From: Puccinellia tenuiflora
Taxonomy: Eukaryota; Streptophyta; Magnoliopsida; Poales; Poaceae
Reading direction: 5' to 3'
Length of the DNA: 64,000 nucleotides
Assembly: GCA_012064385.1 (NCBI GenBank)
Contig: QRDG01001356.1
Span: forward strand, 164,080-228,079
The notes beneath the pieces are model-generated. The model was not told where the DNA came from, did no database searches, and saw only the letters and a program-made list of their open reading frames with translations. Of this stretch, positions 45,507 to 57,212 are shown one piece after another (the first letter of the stretch is position 1; every line of letters starts with the position of its first letter). A program made the translations under genes and the position numbers.

Positions 45507-45763
45507 TGACGTCAGCGCTGACGTTTTCGGCGTGCTCTGCGCCCGATGGGACGTGACATGTGGTCCCAGCGCCAACCTTGACTGATCTGACCGTTGGGCG
45601 CGAACTTTTGGCGGTGTGATGAAGGCGCCTCGATTCCCGCGTGTAGTGGGCGGCATGGCCGGCGACGGTTGCTATCTCCACGCGACACGTGGACGGCCAG
45701 ATGTTGTCTCGAATTGCCGCTTCGTGGGGGACGGCCAGGATGAACTGACCCGCGGTATATAAT
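45507..45763 (+). promoter_or_regulatory. Antisense promoter: paired TGACG motifs and TATA box
   Basis: TGACGTCA at 45507-45514 and TGACG at 45519-45523 are spaced 12 bp start to start, as in as-1. TATATAAT lies at 45756-45763, about 120 bp before the antisense ORF start at 45884. Orientation and spacing fit a promoter for that ORF; activity is inferred. Confidence 0.5.
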
Positions 45764-45883
45764 TTTCACCACGGTGGGGAATAGTTCATCCATCCCCATT
45801 TCGCCGTCGTCTCCCTTGCTCTCTCCTCCATTGCTGCCCTTGCGCCCAATTTTCCAGAGCTTTCTCCACTCTCCCGAGCGAAG

Positions 45884-48800
45884 ATGGGCTTGAAAAGAGC
45901 GAAGACCACCGAGGGCACCGCCGCCGCTTGCCGATGCGGGCATGAAGAAGGTGGAAGGCGACTGGGTAAAGTCGTCGGTGAAGAAGACCGATCTCGAGAG
46001 CCTCTGCGCGCAGGGGCTGCTGCCGCCGGCGAGCCAGGCGGCCGTGCGTGCTCCGGGAAAAGAGGTACTCCCCTCCCCTCGCGATGGGGAACGCGTCTGC
46101 TTCGTGGAATTCCTTCCACGGGGTTCGGGTTCCCCATCCACGATTTTGTTCGTGGTCTCATGTATGCTTATGGGTTCAGATCCATGACTGAATCCCAATA
46201 GCGTCTTGAGTGACGAAGAAGTCGAGTCGAAGGTGAGGAGCATCACCAGCCTCCGAGCCGCCGATACGTGCAACGTGACGTGCTCGATGAAGCCGTATGG
46301 GCCGAACAACCCTGTGCCTGAGGTAAGCTTCCTTTCTGTTGTGCTTCTGTCTTGTATGTTGCGTCGAAGTTTTCTTTTGTCTGACCCGAATTTTTGACAG
46401 GGTCGTTCCAGCTTTGTCAGCCTTCCTCCGCTGATGGAGAACGGTCCTCACGCAGAGGCAGAGATCTTTGAAGGAGGACGAGGATGATGACGATGAACTT
46501 CCTTCCGCTAACTCTCCGAGCGAAGAGGTGGAGGAGGATGATGAAGACGAAGAGCCGCTGCAGAAGCGGCAAAGGCGAAGGAGTGGCGAGTCTGCTTCGG
46601 CTTCGTCACCCGCAAAGCAAGTGGAGGCGGAGGTCGTGGACGAGGGAAGCGAGTCGTCCTCGGGTGCAAGGCACGCGAGCGACCCGACAGAGCCTTTGGT
46701 CGTGCCACCCCTTAGCTCTGTGCCACCGACTGTGTTCGCGAGGATGCCCTCCGTCTCCCTGGGCAGCGATGATGATCAGGACGTCACCAGGTTAGTCTTG
46801 CAACCATCACCTTGTTCCGTCGAGTGCCCTTTTTGCCTTTGCGAGTATTTGAATTGAATTATCTTTGCCGCAGCAACCGTAATGGCGCTGTCGGTTCTTC
46901 GCCTCCAGAGATGGAGCATACTTCTGCTCCCGAGCTCGAGCAGACCGCGAAGGCGACCGAAGAGGAGCCGCGGGCGGGTGATGCATCGACTTTGAAGGCT
47001 TCGACCTCCTCCGTGCCAGAGAAGACTGCTGGTGCGACATCGGTGGATGCTAGATTGCTTGAGCATGTAAGTGTCTCTTGACTCAGTCTGCAAGATCTGT
47101 ATCGGGTGCGCGAACAGCGCTCCCGATGGGAGTAGCCCCCGAAGATGTGCGTGACTAGAATAGTCGGGCGCAGATTGATGTCTTGTTCTTTGCACAGCCG
47201 TTTTGTCGCCAGCTGCTGGAGGGAGCCGCGGCCTTCGTGCGGAGGAGAAGGAGGAGGGTCGACTCCGCACCGCGCTGGAACAAGCAAACAGTGAGTACTA
47301 ACCTTGCGTTCAAGAGGTGCTGCAACTATCTTCATTGTTGACTTTGCTCGGTGATCCACAGGCGAGAAAGAGGGCATGGCGAAGCGGATCGCGGAGCTGG
47401 AGAAATCTCTGGGTGCAGCTCAAGAGCGTGAGCGAACCCGGGGTGATCTAGAGAAGACCCATGTTGAACGCTTGCTCGCACTCGCCAATGTAATTGGAGG
47501 TACGTATCTCGGCTCATTGCCTACTTGGTCTTGTGTCGACTTCTGATGTCTTACAAGTCTGGCTTTCTCTTCATTGCTCAGAGCCGTGCGGAGGTGCTCC
47601 TCTGGAAGATACCTCCAGTGAGAATCTCGACCTGGAGAAAGCTGTTGGCTTTGTTGACCGCGCCTACGCGTATGCTTCGCTACGCTGCAGCAATCTTCGG
47701 CGGCGCTGCAGAGGTCGAAGGATGCCTTGGCGAGTGTGCACCGGAGCATCTTCCCCAATCAACCGTCGCCGGTCGCTGTTGACGCGCTTGCGGCTCTGTT
47801 TGAGGGCGATGCGACCACCCTGGCGGACTACACGCGTGCTCAGGACGGTACGCGACTCAGAGCTCACTTTCCAGCTCCTACTTGGTCACCAAGTCGCAGG
47901 TGACTTTGAGAAGGTTGTTAGCGACTTCCCTCGGAGGCCTGATGGCAAAACCGCGTCCCTTAGCTCTGTGAAGGCGCGGGGCGGAGTCAGCTGGCTGCGA
48001 AGTTGGTTGCCACCTTCGAGAAGAGAATCGCCAAGGCTGCCGAGTTGGCTGTTAGGAAGAACCGTTCGCAGTCAGAGTCTGCAATGTAGTTTCCTTTGTT
48101 TTAGGGTTCTTCTTCTTTTGAGCTTGGTCTGTAATGAAACTCATGATCTGCAAAGTCTTTTGGCCGCGAACATGCTAGTGTCGAAATATAATTTTGTCTT
48201 CGAGTCTTCTGTCATATGAATTTGCTTGACAATGTCGAAACTTGGCAGCCTGACATGGGTGAGACTCCGAGGTTGCTGGAGCCGCTGGTGCGGGTGAGGA
48301 CGAGGATACCTCTTCGGCTGCACCCACTCGCCCTCGTCGTCAAGCTCCTCCAGCCCACGCACGAAGTGTGAATGATCAACGAGTGATCACTTACATGAGG
48401 AACAAGATTATTGAGCTCGAGTCGAAGCTGAAGGTTGCCGAGTTGGAGTTGGAGCGCTGGAGGTCGCGACCCGCAGCGCGTTCTCCCAGCGTGAGGAATT
48501 CCTTCTTGGCCAGATAGACTTGATCAGTCGACAGCTGCAATGTTGGCCTTCAAGCGATTTGTTTTCGACTTCTTTATGCTTTCATTCTGCTAAGTGTTGG
48601 ATCTTTTCTGCAGATGTTAATCCCGACTGGCAAGCCGAGAATAGTCGAATGGACGAGCGGGTGGAAAGGGAGGCCACCGGTGATTCACCTGAAGCTCGTA
48701 CCTTCTGGTCGAACAAAAACGCAGGCCGTATACTCGCGAAGATGCTGGATCGTACCTGGCGAGCTGCTGTGCTCTTGGAAGGTTGCAGGAAGGCATTCTG

Positions 48801-49151
48801 GCAGATCAACAAGGTGGTACTTTCCGCATAACGAGCAGCCTTCTGGTCTGGCTGCGCTGCTGGAGAGGTTCCGCAGTAGCAGGGCATTAAAGGAGGTCGT
48901 TGTTGCTCAGCTTGTTGCGGGGCCAACGCGGCGTTTTGCTTATGTTCGACTGCACCGGCCTCATGTTCCCTTGGACAGGATACTTGACGGCTTGCCTAGA
49001 GATTCTGATTATGCTGAATCCCTTGCGGCTGCACGTCAGGCGATTCAGCAGGTCATGAATCATACAGAGCAACTTGTAGGGCCACTAGATGCGCCGAAGA
49101 AGAGCCTGTCGACTAAGAATAACAGTCTGTTGTTGTATAGTGTTAGCTTGT
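45884..49151 (+). pseudogene. Antisense multi-exon ORF with PF04195-type domain
   Basis: Starts MGLKRAKTTEG at 45884. After a frame change it gives KKVEGDWVKSSVKKTDLESL, CAQGLLPPASQAAVRAPGKE and PSPRDGERVCFVEF, and after a second change FGFPIHDFVRGLMYAYGFRS. This matches the domain annotated as putative gypsy-type transposon protein (PF04195). Exons follow with clear GT/AG borders (GTAAGC at 46322, GACAG at 46396-46400, CGCAG near 46874). They encode an acidic basic-patch region (46468-46790), Ser/Thr-rich sequence and coiled coils (IAELEKSLGAAQERERT near 47385; KIIELESKLKVAELELERW near 48408). The end is near 49151. At least two frameshifts in the first exon suggest loss of function in this copy. 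Role in the element is unknown. Confidence 0.65.
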
Positions 49152-49249
49152 AACGAGAAAATTTTCCCAGTGGAAAAAAATGAGTGTTTGCATGTCGAGG
49201 TGGGGGTTAGCCCCCGAGCGAATGAATTGTATCTTGTGGACTTCTGTAA

Positions 49250-49925
49250 ACCTGTATGGCGCAGCCCCCAAGCGGATCGAGTGCGGCCGAGGGTGTGTCG
49301 AGTTGCCTTGTGCGACGCAGCCCCCGAGTGCTTAATGCGGCTAAGGCGTTTCCGAGTGAAACCTGTGAGGTGCGGCCCCCGAGTTCGTCGCGGTGGCGAC
49401 CAAGGTTTTGTCTTAGGACCTGTACGGCGCAGCCCCCGAGTGGTTCGGGTGGCGGCCGAGGATTTTCGAAGTGGAACCTGTGTGGCGCAGCCCTCGAGTG
49501 CGTTGGGTGGCGGCCTAGGTTTTGACTTAGACCTGTACAGCGCAAGCCCCCGAGTGATTCGGGTGGCGGCGAGGATTTCAAGTAGAAACCTGTGTGGCGC
49601 AGCCCACGAGTGCGTCGAGTGGCGGCCTAGGTTTTGACTTAGACCTGTACAGCGCAGCCCCCGAGTGATTCGGGTGGCGGCCGAGGATTTTCGAGTAGAA
49701 CCTGTGTGGCGCAGCCCCCGAGTGCGTCGAGTGGCGGCCTAGGTTTGTTTGGACCTGCACAGCGCAGCCCCGAGTGGTTCGGGTGGCGGCCGAGAGTTTT
49801 TCGAATGGAAACCTGTGAGGCGCAGCCCCCGAGGAGTATGTCGCGTGGCGGCCTAGGTTTTAACTTAGACCTGTACGGCGCAGCCCCCGAGTGGTTCGGG
49901 TGGCGGCCGAGGATTTTCGATTTTG
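49250..49925. repeat. ~58-bp tandem array in gypsy 3' region
   Basis: About 12 copies of a 56-60-bp unit centred on GCGCAGCCCCCGAGTG followed by GGGTGGCGGCC and GGATTTTCGA or GGTTTTGACTT. Two sub-types alternate, giving a higher period near 114 bp. It lies between integrase and the antisense ORF. The frames within it are repeat translations. Confidence 0.85.
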
Positions 49926-50098
49926 CTTGCTGATAAAAGTTAAGGGGAGGAGCTTATTCCTCAAATCACTTCATTGATTTTTGCGAGCAGGCCGCCTCAT
50001 TAAAACCCTTCCAGTCCCCTCAGTACCCTGGCGAGGGAAAAGAGTGCGTCTGAAACCTGCCGCTTCTTGACATTGTACATGTTACAAATTGGGGTCGA

Positions 50099-51424
50099 TC
50101 AAGCGTAGAAACGGCGCAGTTGCGCAACGTTCCACGGGTTGCTGCAGACTGTCCCCGTCTTCGAGTCCTTCAGGCGATAAGCTCCGCCGCCGATTGCTTC
50201 TGTCACGATGTATGGACCCTCCCATGGGGAGGCAAGTTTGTGCACCTTCTTCTGCTTGAGACGGAGGACAAGATCACCAGGGACGAACGCTCTGGGCCGG
50301 AGTCGCCACCCGTGATAGTTGCGCAGGTCTTGTTGGTACATGGCTGTGCGGCAAGGGCGATGTCGCGTGCTTCGTTCAGGGTGTCCATGTCGTCTTCGAG
50401 TGCTTCTTCTGCATCAGACTCATCATAGGCCACCACTCGAGGGGCGTCGAACTTGATGTCGCACGGCAGGGACCGCTTCAGCGCCGTACACCATGAAGAA
50501 TGGCGTGTATTGGGTAGATCTGTTGGGCATGGTGCGCAGACTCCACAGCACAGATGGCAACTCTTCGACCCAGGCGCCTGCGGCGCGCCTCAGTGGTACT
50601 CGCAGGCGCTTCTTTATGCCCTTGCTGACTAGGCCATTGGTTTTCTCGACTTGTCCGTTGGATTGCGGGTGCGAGACAGATGCATAGTTGAGCTTGATGC
50701 CTTGGTCAGAGCAGAAGTCCTTGAATTCTTCGGCTGTGAAGTTCGTGCCGTTGTCGGTGATGATGCTGTGTGGGACACCGAACCTGAAGATGATCTACTT
50801 GATGAAGTTGACTGCCGAGGAGGCAGTCGAACTTGTGATGGGCGCGGCTTCGATCCACTTTGTGAACTTATCGACTGCCACCAAGAGATGAGTGTGTCCG
50901 CCCGGAGAGGACTTCTTGAGTGGACCTACCATGTCGAGCCCCCATTGAGCGAAGGGCCATGCGAGTGGTATGGTCTTCAGCGCTGATGCTGGTGCGTGCG
51001 GCTTGTTGGCGAACTCCTGGCAGCCGATGCACTTCCTCACGAGTTCTTCTGCGTCTTGCATTGCTGTGGGCCAGTAGAACCCTGCTCGTAGGGTTTCGGC
51101 CACCAAGGCTCGACTGCTGGCGTGGTGTCCGCAGATGCCGGCGTGGATCTCGAGTAAGATAGCTTGACCGTTGGCTGGGTCGATGCACCTTTGGAGGACT
51201 CCTGAGATGCTTCGCTTGTAGAGTTCCCCGTTGATGACAGTGAAGCCCTTGGAGCAGCGGACGACACGCTTGGCTTCGACTGGGTTTGCTGGCACCTTTT
51301 GATGCAGTATGTAGGCCAGGTATGGGCTTGTCCATGTGGGTTCAACCAACATTACCTCCATGGGTTCCGTCTCCGTGCTTGGCGGGTTGGTGGTGCTCGT
51401 TGTCGGTGTAGAGGGTCCCGGCAC
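50099..51424 (-). pseudogene. gypsy integrase
   Basis: The zinc-finger region (HAGICGHHASSRALVAETLR, CIGCQEFANKPH) and core start WGLDMVGPLKK, with HLLVAVDKFTKWIEAAP, lie in the 51424-50795 frame. That frame ends at an in-frame TAG (50795-50797) inside the core. Beyond the stop, the minus strand continues with FRFGVPHSIITDNGTNFTAE and SHPQSNGQVEKTN. The C-terminal frame 50341-50099 is GDLVLRLKQKKVHKLASPWE and GPYIVTEAIGGGAYRL. A premature stop and frame changes make this copy non-functional. Confidence 0.88.
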
Positions 51425-51445
51425 AGGCCGGAGCTTGATGGAGCG

Positions 51446-52420
51446 TTACTTGATGCACTCGAGGAAGACTCCGGGTGGCACCGGTGCTTTGTCTGAGCCG
51501 AGGTTGGCGAGGGTGTCAACTTCCTCGTTGCTCTCGCGGCCGATGTGCCGCAACTCGCAGCAGTCGAAGGTGGCTTCCAGCTGGTTGTATAGGTCCCAGT
51601 AGGCTATCATGTTGTCGGCGATGGCGTCACATTGCTTCATGGTTTGCTGCACGACAAGGTAGGAATCTCCATAGATCATGAGGTGAGTTGCTCCGCAGTT
51701 TTTGGCCATCCGCATGCCGTGGATCAGGGTCTCGTACTCTGCCTCATTGTTAGAGGGTGTTGGGAAGTCTATCTGCAGTACATACTTCAGCTTGTCGCCT
51801 TGGGTGAGATGAGTACGACTCCGGCCCCTGCTGATCTGAATTTCTTGGACCCGTCGAAGTACATTGTCCATGCATTGGACAAGTCGGGTACGTCTGGCAG
51901 CTGGGCCTCTATCCACTCTGTGGTGAACTCCGGAAGGACTTGAGCCTTGATTGCCTTCGGGTGCGCATACTTCAGCCCCAGGGTCCCAACTCGACAACCC
52001 ATTTGGCGACTCGTCCTGTCACGGCTTGGTTGGTGAGGATGTCGGAGAGCCCAGAGGAGCTTACCACCGTGATGGTGTGCTCGGAGAAGTAGTGGACGAC
52101 CTTCCTTGATGTCATGAAGACTCCGTATGCTAGCTTCTGGTAATGCGGGTATCGCTGCTTGGAGAGGGTTAGCACCTCGCTAAGAAAATAGACGGGTCGC
52201 TGAACAGGGTGGCTGTGCCCTTCTTCTCCTCGTTCGACGACGAGTACTGTGCTGACCACTCTGTTCGTGGCTGACACGTAGAGGTACAGCGGCTCGTTCT
52301 CCAGTGGCGCCATCCAGTACTGGAGGAGTCGTGAGGGTTTTCTTGAGCTTGTCGAACGCGTCTTGCGCTTCTTCTGTCCACTCGAATTTCTCTGTCTTTT
52401 TCATCAGTTGGTAGAAGGCA
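51446..52420 (-). pseudogene. gypsy RNase H and second archaeal-type RNase H
   Basis: The first RNase H, 52420-51972, has PLYLYVSATNRVVSTVLV, RPVYFLSEVLT and HYFSEHTITVVSS. The second, 51890-51446, has MYFDGSKKFRSAGAGVVL, NNEAEYETLIHGMRMAK, IYGDSYLVVQQ and GRESNEEVDTLANLGS. These are the D-E-D-D-type positions of the additional RNase H acquired by Tat elements. The domains are in neighbouring frames with indels, so the polyprotein is broken here. Confidence 0.85.
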
Positions 52421-52474
52421 GGGCCTTTTCTCCCAACTTACTAATGAACCGGCTGAGAGCTGCGACTCGGCCGG

Positions 52475-53242
52475 CTAGGCGTTGCACTTCATGAAGCTTG
52501 GTCGGTGCTGGCATTGCGAGTATGTTTTGCACCTTCTCAGGGTTGGCTTCGATTCCTCTTGTAGAGACGAGGTACCGAGCAGTTCTCCGGCTGGCACGTC
52601 GAAGACACACTTGTCCGGATTTAGCTTGATCTGATACTCGTTGAGTGCGGCGAAGACTTTGCGGAGGTCAGCAATTAAACTGTCCTCCGTTCGAGTGGTG
52701 ATGACTATGTCGTCGACGTAGACTTGTACGATTTTTCCTATTAGCTCCTTCAGGCAAGCTTGCATCGTGCGCTGGTATGTGGCTCCAGCGTTCTTCAACC
52801 CGAAGGGCATCATCTGGTAGCAGAACACACCATGGGGTGTGATGAATGCAGTCTTCTCTTCATCTTCGACTTTCATCCTGATCTGCTGGTACCCGCAGTA
52901 GGCGTCCAGGAAGGATAGGCGCGCGCAGCCTGCAGTCGAGTCGATGAGCTGGTCTATCCGCGGGAGCGGAAAGTGGTCCTTGGGGCAGCACTTGTTAATG
53001 GCGGTGAAGTCGACGCACATGCGGAGTTTCTTCGTCTTCTTCTTCTCCACCAGGACCGGGTTCGCTACCCAGTCCGAGTCCTTGATTTCCCGGATGAATC
53101 CGGCGTGGAGCAGTCGATCGATTTCCTTGCTGATGGCGTCTCGCTTGGGACCCGAAAAGCGTCGCATGGTCTGCTTGACGGGTCTGGCGTCCTTGTGGAC
53201 GCGTAAGGAGTGCTCGGCTAGTTTCCTGGGTATGCCTGGCAT
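52475..53242 (-). pseudogene. gypsy reverse transcriptase
   Basis: The frame holds FIREIKDSDWVANPVLVEKK, LRMCVDFTAINKCCPKDHFP, SFLDAYCGYQQIRMK, PFGLKNAGATYQRTMQ and the catalytic QVYVDDIVITT (YVDD codons 52709-52720), then LNPDKCVFDVPAGELLG. All core RT motifs are present and uninterrupted. The 3' thumb region shifts frame near 52580. Confidence 0.9.
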
Positions 53243-53460
53243 GTCAGAAGGTTGCCAGGCGAAAATCTCCCAGTTCTCACGTAGAAACTCGACGAGCGCG
53301 CCTTCCTATGCGATAGGCAGGCTTGTCGACACCTTGACTGTCTTGCTGGCGTCCGTCGGGTGGACTTGGTGGGTTCTCGTGTCGTCAGTTGTGTTGAAGG
53401 CAGATTCCTTGGCTGGTTTCTTGCGTGGCGGAAAAATGGTCTTGTCGTTGTCGACTGCCA

Positions 53461-54096
53461 TCATAGCAAGGTGCTCCTCCATTCCAAAGAATTCTGAGAT
53501 TTGGCTGAATTCGCGTCGCAGTTGTTGGAGCGGTCGAAGTCGCCGTGCACCGTGATGACGCCCTTGGGTCCAGGCATCTTGTGCATCAGATAGGCGTAGT
53601 GAGGTATCGCCATGAATCTGGCAAAGGTTGGGCGCCCGAGTATCGCATGATACTGCGACTTCCAGTCGACTACCTCGAAGTCGATCGCCTCCCTCTGGAA
53701 GTTGTCGGGTGTGCCGAAGATGATGTCGAGTGTGATTGCTCCCATGGGCGTGACTGCTTGCCCTGGTACTATGCCATGGAAGGTGGTCCCTGATGCGCCA
53801 AGTTTGTTGTTGGCCTTGTTCATTCTTCTGAGGGTGTCGGCGAAGATGATGTTGATGCCGCTGCCTCCGTCCATGAACACCTTTTTCAAGGTGTAATCCC
53901 CGATCAGAGCTTCGACTACCAGAGCGGCGTGCCCGGGTCGTGGTACCGCAGGTGGATGATCTGCTCTGGAGAAAATGATCGGTGTCTCTGATCCTCTCAG
54001 GTATTCGGGTACTGCAGGTGGGCAGGTGACAGCCTGGTAGACTTGGCGGGTGATGATCTTCTGTGTCCTGTTTGAAGGGCGCCCCTTCTGTATCAT
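53461..54096 (-). pseudogene. gypsy aspartic protease
   Basis: The frame includes IIFSRADHPPAVPRPGHAAL, KVFMDGGSGINIIFADTLRR (D-G-G-S-G active site, a variant of D-S/T-G typical for this lineage), the substrate-flap region GTTFHGIVPGQAVTPMG and YHAILGRPTFARFMAIPHYA. A frame break separates it from RT near 53450-53300. Confidence 0.85.
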
Positions 54097-54183
54097 GTTG
54101 AGCTGTCCGCGTGCCGCTGGATATGCGTCAGGGGCTTCTTGCTGCGGCTGCTGCTGCGGAGTAGAAAGCTGCCGCTGCCTGTG

Positions 54184-56620
54184 CTAGGTTAGCGACTGCA
54201 GGTGCGGGTGCGGGTGCTGCTTGGAGAGCAGCTGCGCGACGGCTGTGCTACGGGTGCTGCCTGGGGAAGCCAACTGCATGGCTGCTGAGTAACTATCTTC
54301 TGCATTGCCTGGTATATCCTCCGTGCCTTTTTGCAGTCCTTCAACAGGTGACGGATCCCACTTGCCGTTTCGGGTTTCTGAACATGTGGTGCTTGCAGGG
54401 TTTGTTCTAGCTCTTCCTCCGGAGTCAGCGTGCGCCTCTGCCACTCTCGCTTGCGGCTCCCATCGCCACGGTAGGTGCTGCCACCCTTCGGTGAATTGCC
54501 TTGGCTGTATTGGCGACTCTGGTCGTCGTTGCTTCGACGTACTGCCTTGGACTGTACTGGCGATTGCTGTCGTATGCTTTCGTTCTCGCGGGGGGTTTCA
54601 AATCCCGCCGCTACTAACTCTATTGAGTCATTGCCGTGGTAACGCGGCTTCTTCTCTGGCGTCCTTCCCGCCAGTTGCTTGGTCCGGCCTCGTCTCGTGG
54701 CGTATCACGACCGAGTCCTCTCCGTCTGCCCACTGGTTGGCTATCTTCATGAGGTCAATCATGCTTCTTCTCGGCCGGAGCCTACCAAATTCCTCGCGGA
54801 GGGTCGCGGCGGTAGAACGCCGTGCATGAAGGCATCCATCACTCGGTCTTCCGAGTGGGTTCCATGGTATTGCGGAGCAGGGTCCATCGCTGGATGTATG
54901 ACGGAGCGGCTCGTCTCGTCCTTGCTTGCATGCTTGGAGTTCGACGAAAGTTGTCGGCCTTGAATACGTCCCCAGGAAGCTCTTAACGAAGGCAATCCGC
55001 AAACTCGTCCCACGTGCTGAAGGCGTCCTTGGGTTGACTGTTGAGCCACCCGCGTGCGGATCCTGTGAGCATCAGCTGGATGTACTGCATGGCTGTAGTC
55101 GAAGTACCGCCCTGGCAACTGCAGGCTATGAGGTAGTCTTCCAGCCAGTTCTCTCGGGTCCTGCTTTCCGTCATACTTGACCGCTTTCTTTCTGCTTGAG
55201 CTTTGAAGCCCTTGGGCATTTTTGTGTCGCGGATGTTGAAACTGAGCATGCGGCGCCGCGTGGCTCGAAGTCGCCATCCGTCGCGGTCGTCAGCATTGGG
55301 TTGTGCCGACCGTCCGCTGGGTGCCGGTTGCGTCTACCGTCCTCTGTGGTGATGACGTTGCGGAGAGTCTTCGCCTGGCTGCGGCTGTCGCGGTGGTCTT
55401 GGAGCTGGGACTGCGAGTGCTAGCGGGTTCGCGTCTCGGCGACCCCGATTTTTCTTGCGCCCTTTCTCTGCTGGTGCCTTGTTCGCCAGAGCCTCTTCGA
55501 CTGCTTTGATGGACATGATTTGTTGCTTGTGGAGGAGAGCGCGGGCGTCACCCTCAGGCGGCTGCGTCAGTCGCAGGTATGTTTCGACTGCCATGAGGGC
55601 AGCTCCGGGTGTCTTGGGGACGGGTATCCCGTCCGCGTCTTCAGTCATGTATGACGACTCGAGGTTGCGGGTAATTCCGGCGCGTTCGGCCTCTGTCATC
55701 CGGGGCACGCGGGGCCTGTGGCGCCTTGCTCCTTGCGAGACTTCTGTCGAGGCAGCAGTGAATGAGTAAGCGGCCCTCCTGGCACTCGCCGCGTCGGCCT
55801 CCTCCTTGCGTCGGAGTAGCTCGGCCTTCTCTGCGCGGAGTCGTTCGCCTTCCTTCCGCAGCAGGTACTGGACCGCCATAAGGTCCTCTCGGGGTGCGTC
55901 TGGTGGAGGGTACGTGCCCTCCTCAACGTGCTTCAGGGCTCTGATTGCCATGTCGCGGGTGATGGTGAGTCGTGTCTGATCCGGCATGACCACCTCCAGT
56001 GGATATGCGGGTTCGTCGCCGTTGGTCCGCGCCGGGCCGGTCATGTAGACTTGTGCGGGGTAAACCCGGGAAGTGGGGCTGATGCTTCCACTGCTGCTTC
56101 CTTCATCCGAGCCGTGCTCGGAGTCGAAAATGGTTGCAACGTGGTAGGTACCACAGTCGCCGTTGAGGTTCTTTCCGTAGAGTTTCGCGGCCTTCACCGC
56201 AGATGCGAGGAGTGAGTCGCTGTCGTCAACGCGGGTGTGATTGGCTTGCGGATGATTCTCGCGACGCGAAGGCGTAGCCGACGCTAGTCGGAGTCGATTG
56301 TGATCTTGGCATTGCCCACGACGCGACCGAAGTAGTCGAAGTAGACTTGATTCGCGCAGGGGTGCCCGCCGATGCGATCTCTTGGTAGCCGGAGATGCGG
56401 GTGTCGTGGTAGTCGTGGCAGGTGCCGATCTTCGCGGCAGTCCAAGATGCGATCGCCGCAGTCGCAGCAGATGCGATCTCGGCGGCGGGTGAAGGCGTGG
56501 TTGATGTAGTCGATGTAGATGCGGTTCGTCTCGCGCGTAGCGCGCCACCGTAGATCGGAGCCGTTCCATAGCTGTTATGAGGTAGTGCATGGTACCAAAG
56601 GTGGATCCACGTACCTTCAC
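54184..56620 (-). pseudogene. gypsy gag
   Basis: The N-terminal frame 56620-55334 has an Arg/His/Pro-rich lead, then LEVVMPDQTRLTITRDMAIR, a Lys/Glu coiled coil (55880-55760), MTEAERAGITRNLESSYMTE and QQIMSIKAVEEALANKAP. The capsid-like core, ENWLEDYLIACSCQGGTSTT and GSARGWLNSQPKDAFSTWDE, is in the 55249-54983 frame and continues in other frames to a Gln-rich tail near 54200. Several frameshifts are present. Gag packages element RNA in functional relatives. Confidence 0.8.
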
Positions 56621-56750
56621 TCAGTTCAGCCGTACGCCGAGCGATGAGCCGGCGGGTGGCTGACGTACTCGAGGGAGCCGGTCTTCAAGGTTGATGGAGC
56701 CGGAGCGACCATGGTTCCAACGCTCGTTCTTTCCCACAGACGGCGCCAAT

Positions 56751-57207
56751 TGACGAGGTTAGGGCTCGGCAAATCCCTGGGTCGAGTACCCCGGGTTGAT
56801 TGAAGGGGAGGAAGATGAACGTTGGTGATCACGACGGCTAACAGGGGGCGATTTACCCAGGTTCAGGCTCCCGGAGGATAACACCCTACTCCTGCTTGTC
56901 TGGAATTATGATCAAGGTGGCTACAATGGCGAGATGGAGATCTCGCTAGGGTTTAGCTGGCGGCTATGAGTTGGTGTTCGCTAGTTGCTTAGTTCGTTAC
57001 CCTAGACGAGGGACCCTCCCAGCCTTTATATGATAGGCTGGGTCTCGGGTGAACGGTGCTGATGGCACGTACAGGATGATCAAGCTGATGACCTAACGTC
57101 GACTACCTTGGGCCGCACATCATCCTTCTTGGGCCTTCCTTGGGGCCTTCCTTGGCGTGACCCAGGTTACCACCATCCGTGGGGTACTCGAAAGGTAACC
57201 CCACACA
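56751..57207 (-). repeat. gypsy 5' LTR, PBS immediately left
   Basis: Matches 44493-44939 and ends CCCCACACA, followed by the GAGCC duplication. The minus-strand PBS TTGGCGCCGTCTGTGGG lies at 56733-56749. Confidence 0.92.
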
Positions 57208-57212
57208 GAGCC

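Larger units (their letters stand above)
44493..57207 (-). mobile_element. Ty3/gypsy element, Tat-type, nested in copia
   Basis: LTRs at 44493-44939 and 56751-57207 are flanked by a perfect duplication, GAGCC (44488-44492 and 57208-57212). The minus-strand PBS TTGGCGCCGTCTGTGGG abuts the 5' LTR, and the tract CTCGGGGGCAAC precedes the 3' LTR. Order on the minus strand is gag, protease, RT, RNase H, a second (archaeal-type) RNase H and integrase, then a repeat array and an antisense multi-exon ORF. Dual RNase H plus an antisense ORF is characteristic of the Tat lineage (RIRE2/Grande/Cinful relatives). LTR substitutions are few (about 6 in 450, plus indels). Confidence 0.93.

Noticed and set aside
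49089..49933. Frames of 60-180 codons on both strands with repeated AQPPSG words
   Set aside because: Translations of the 58-bp tandem array.
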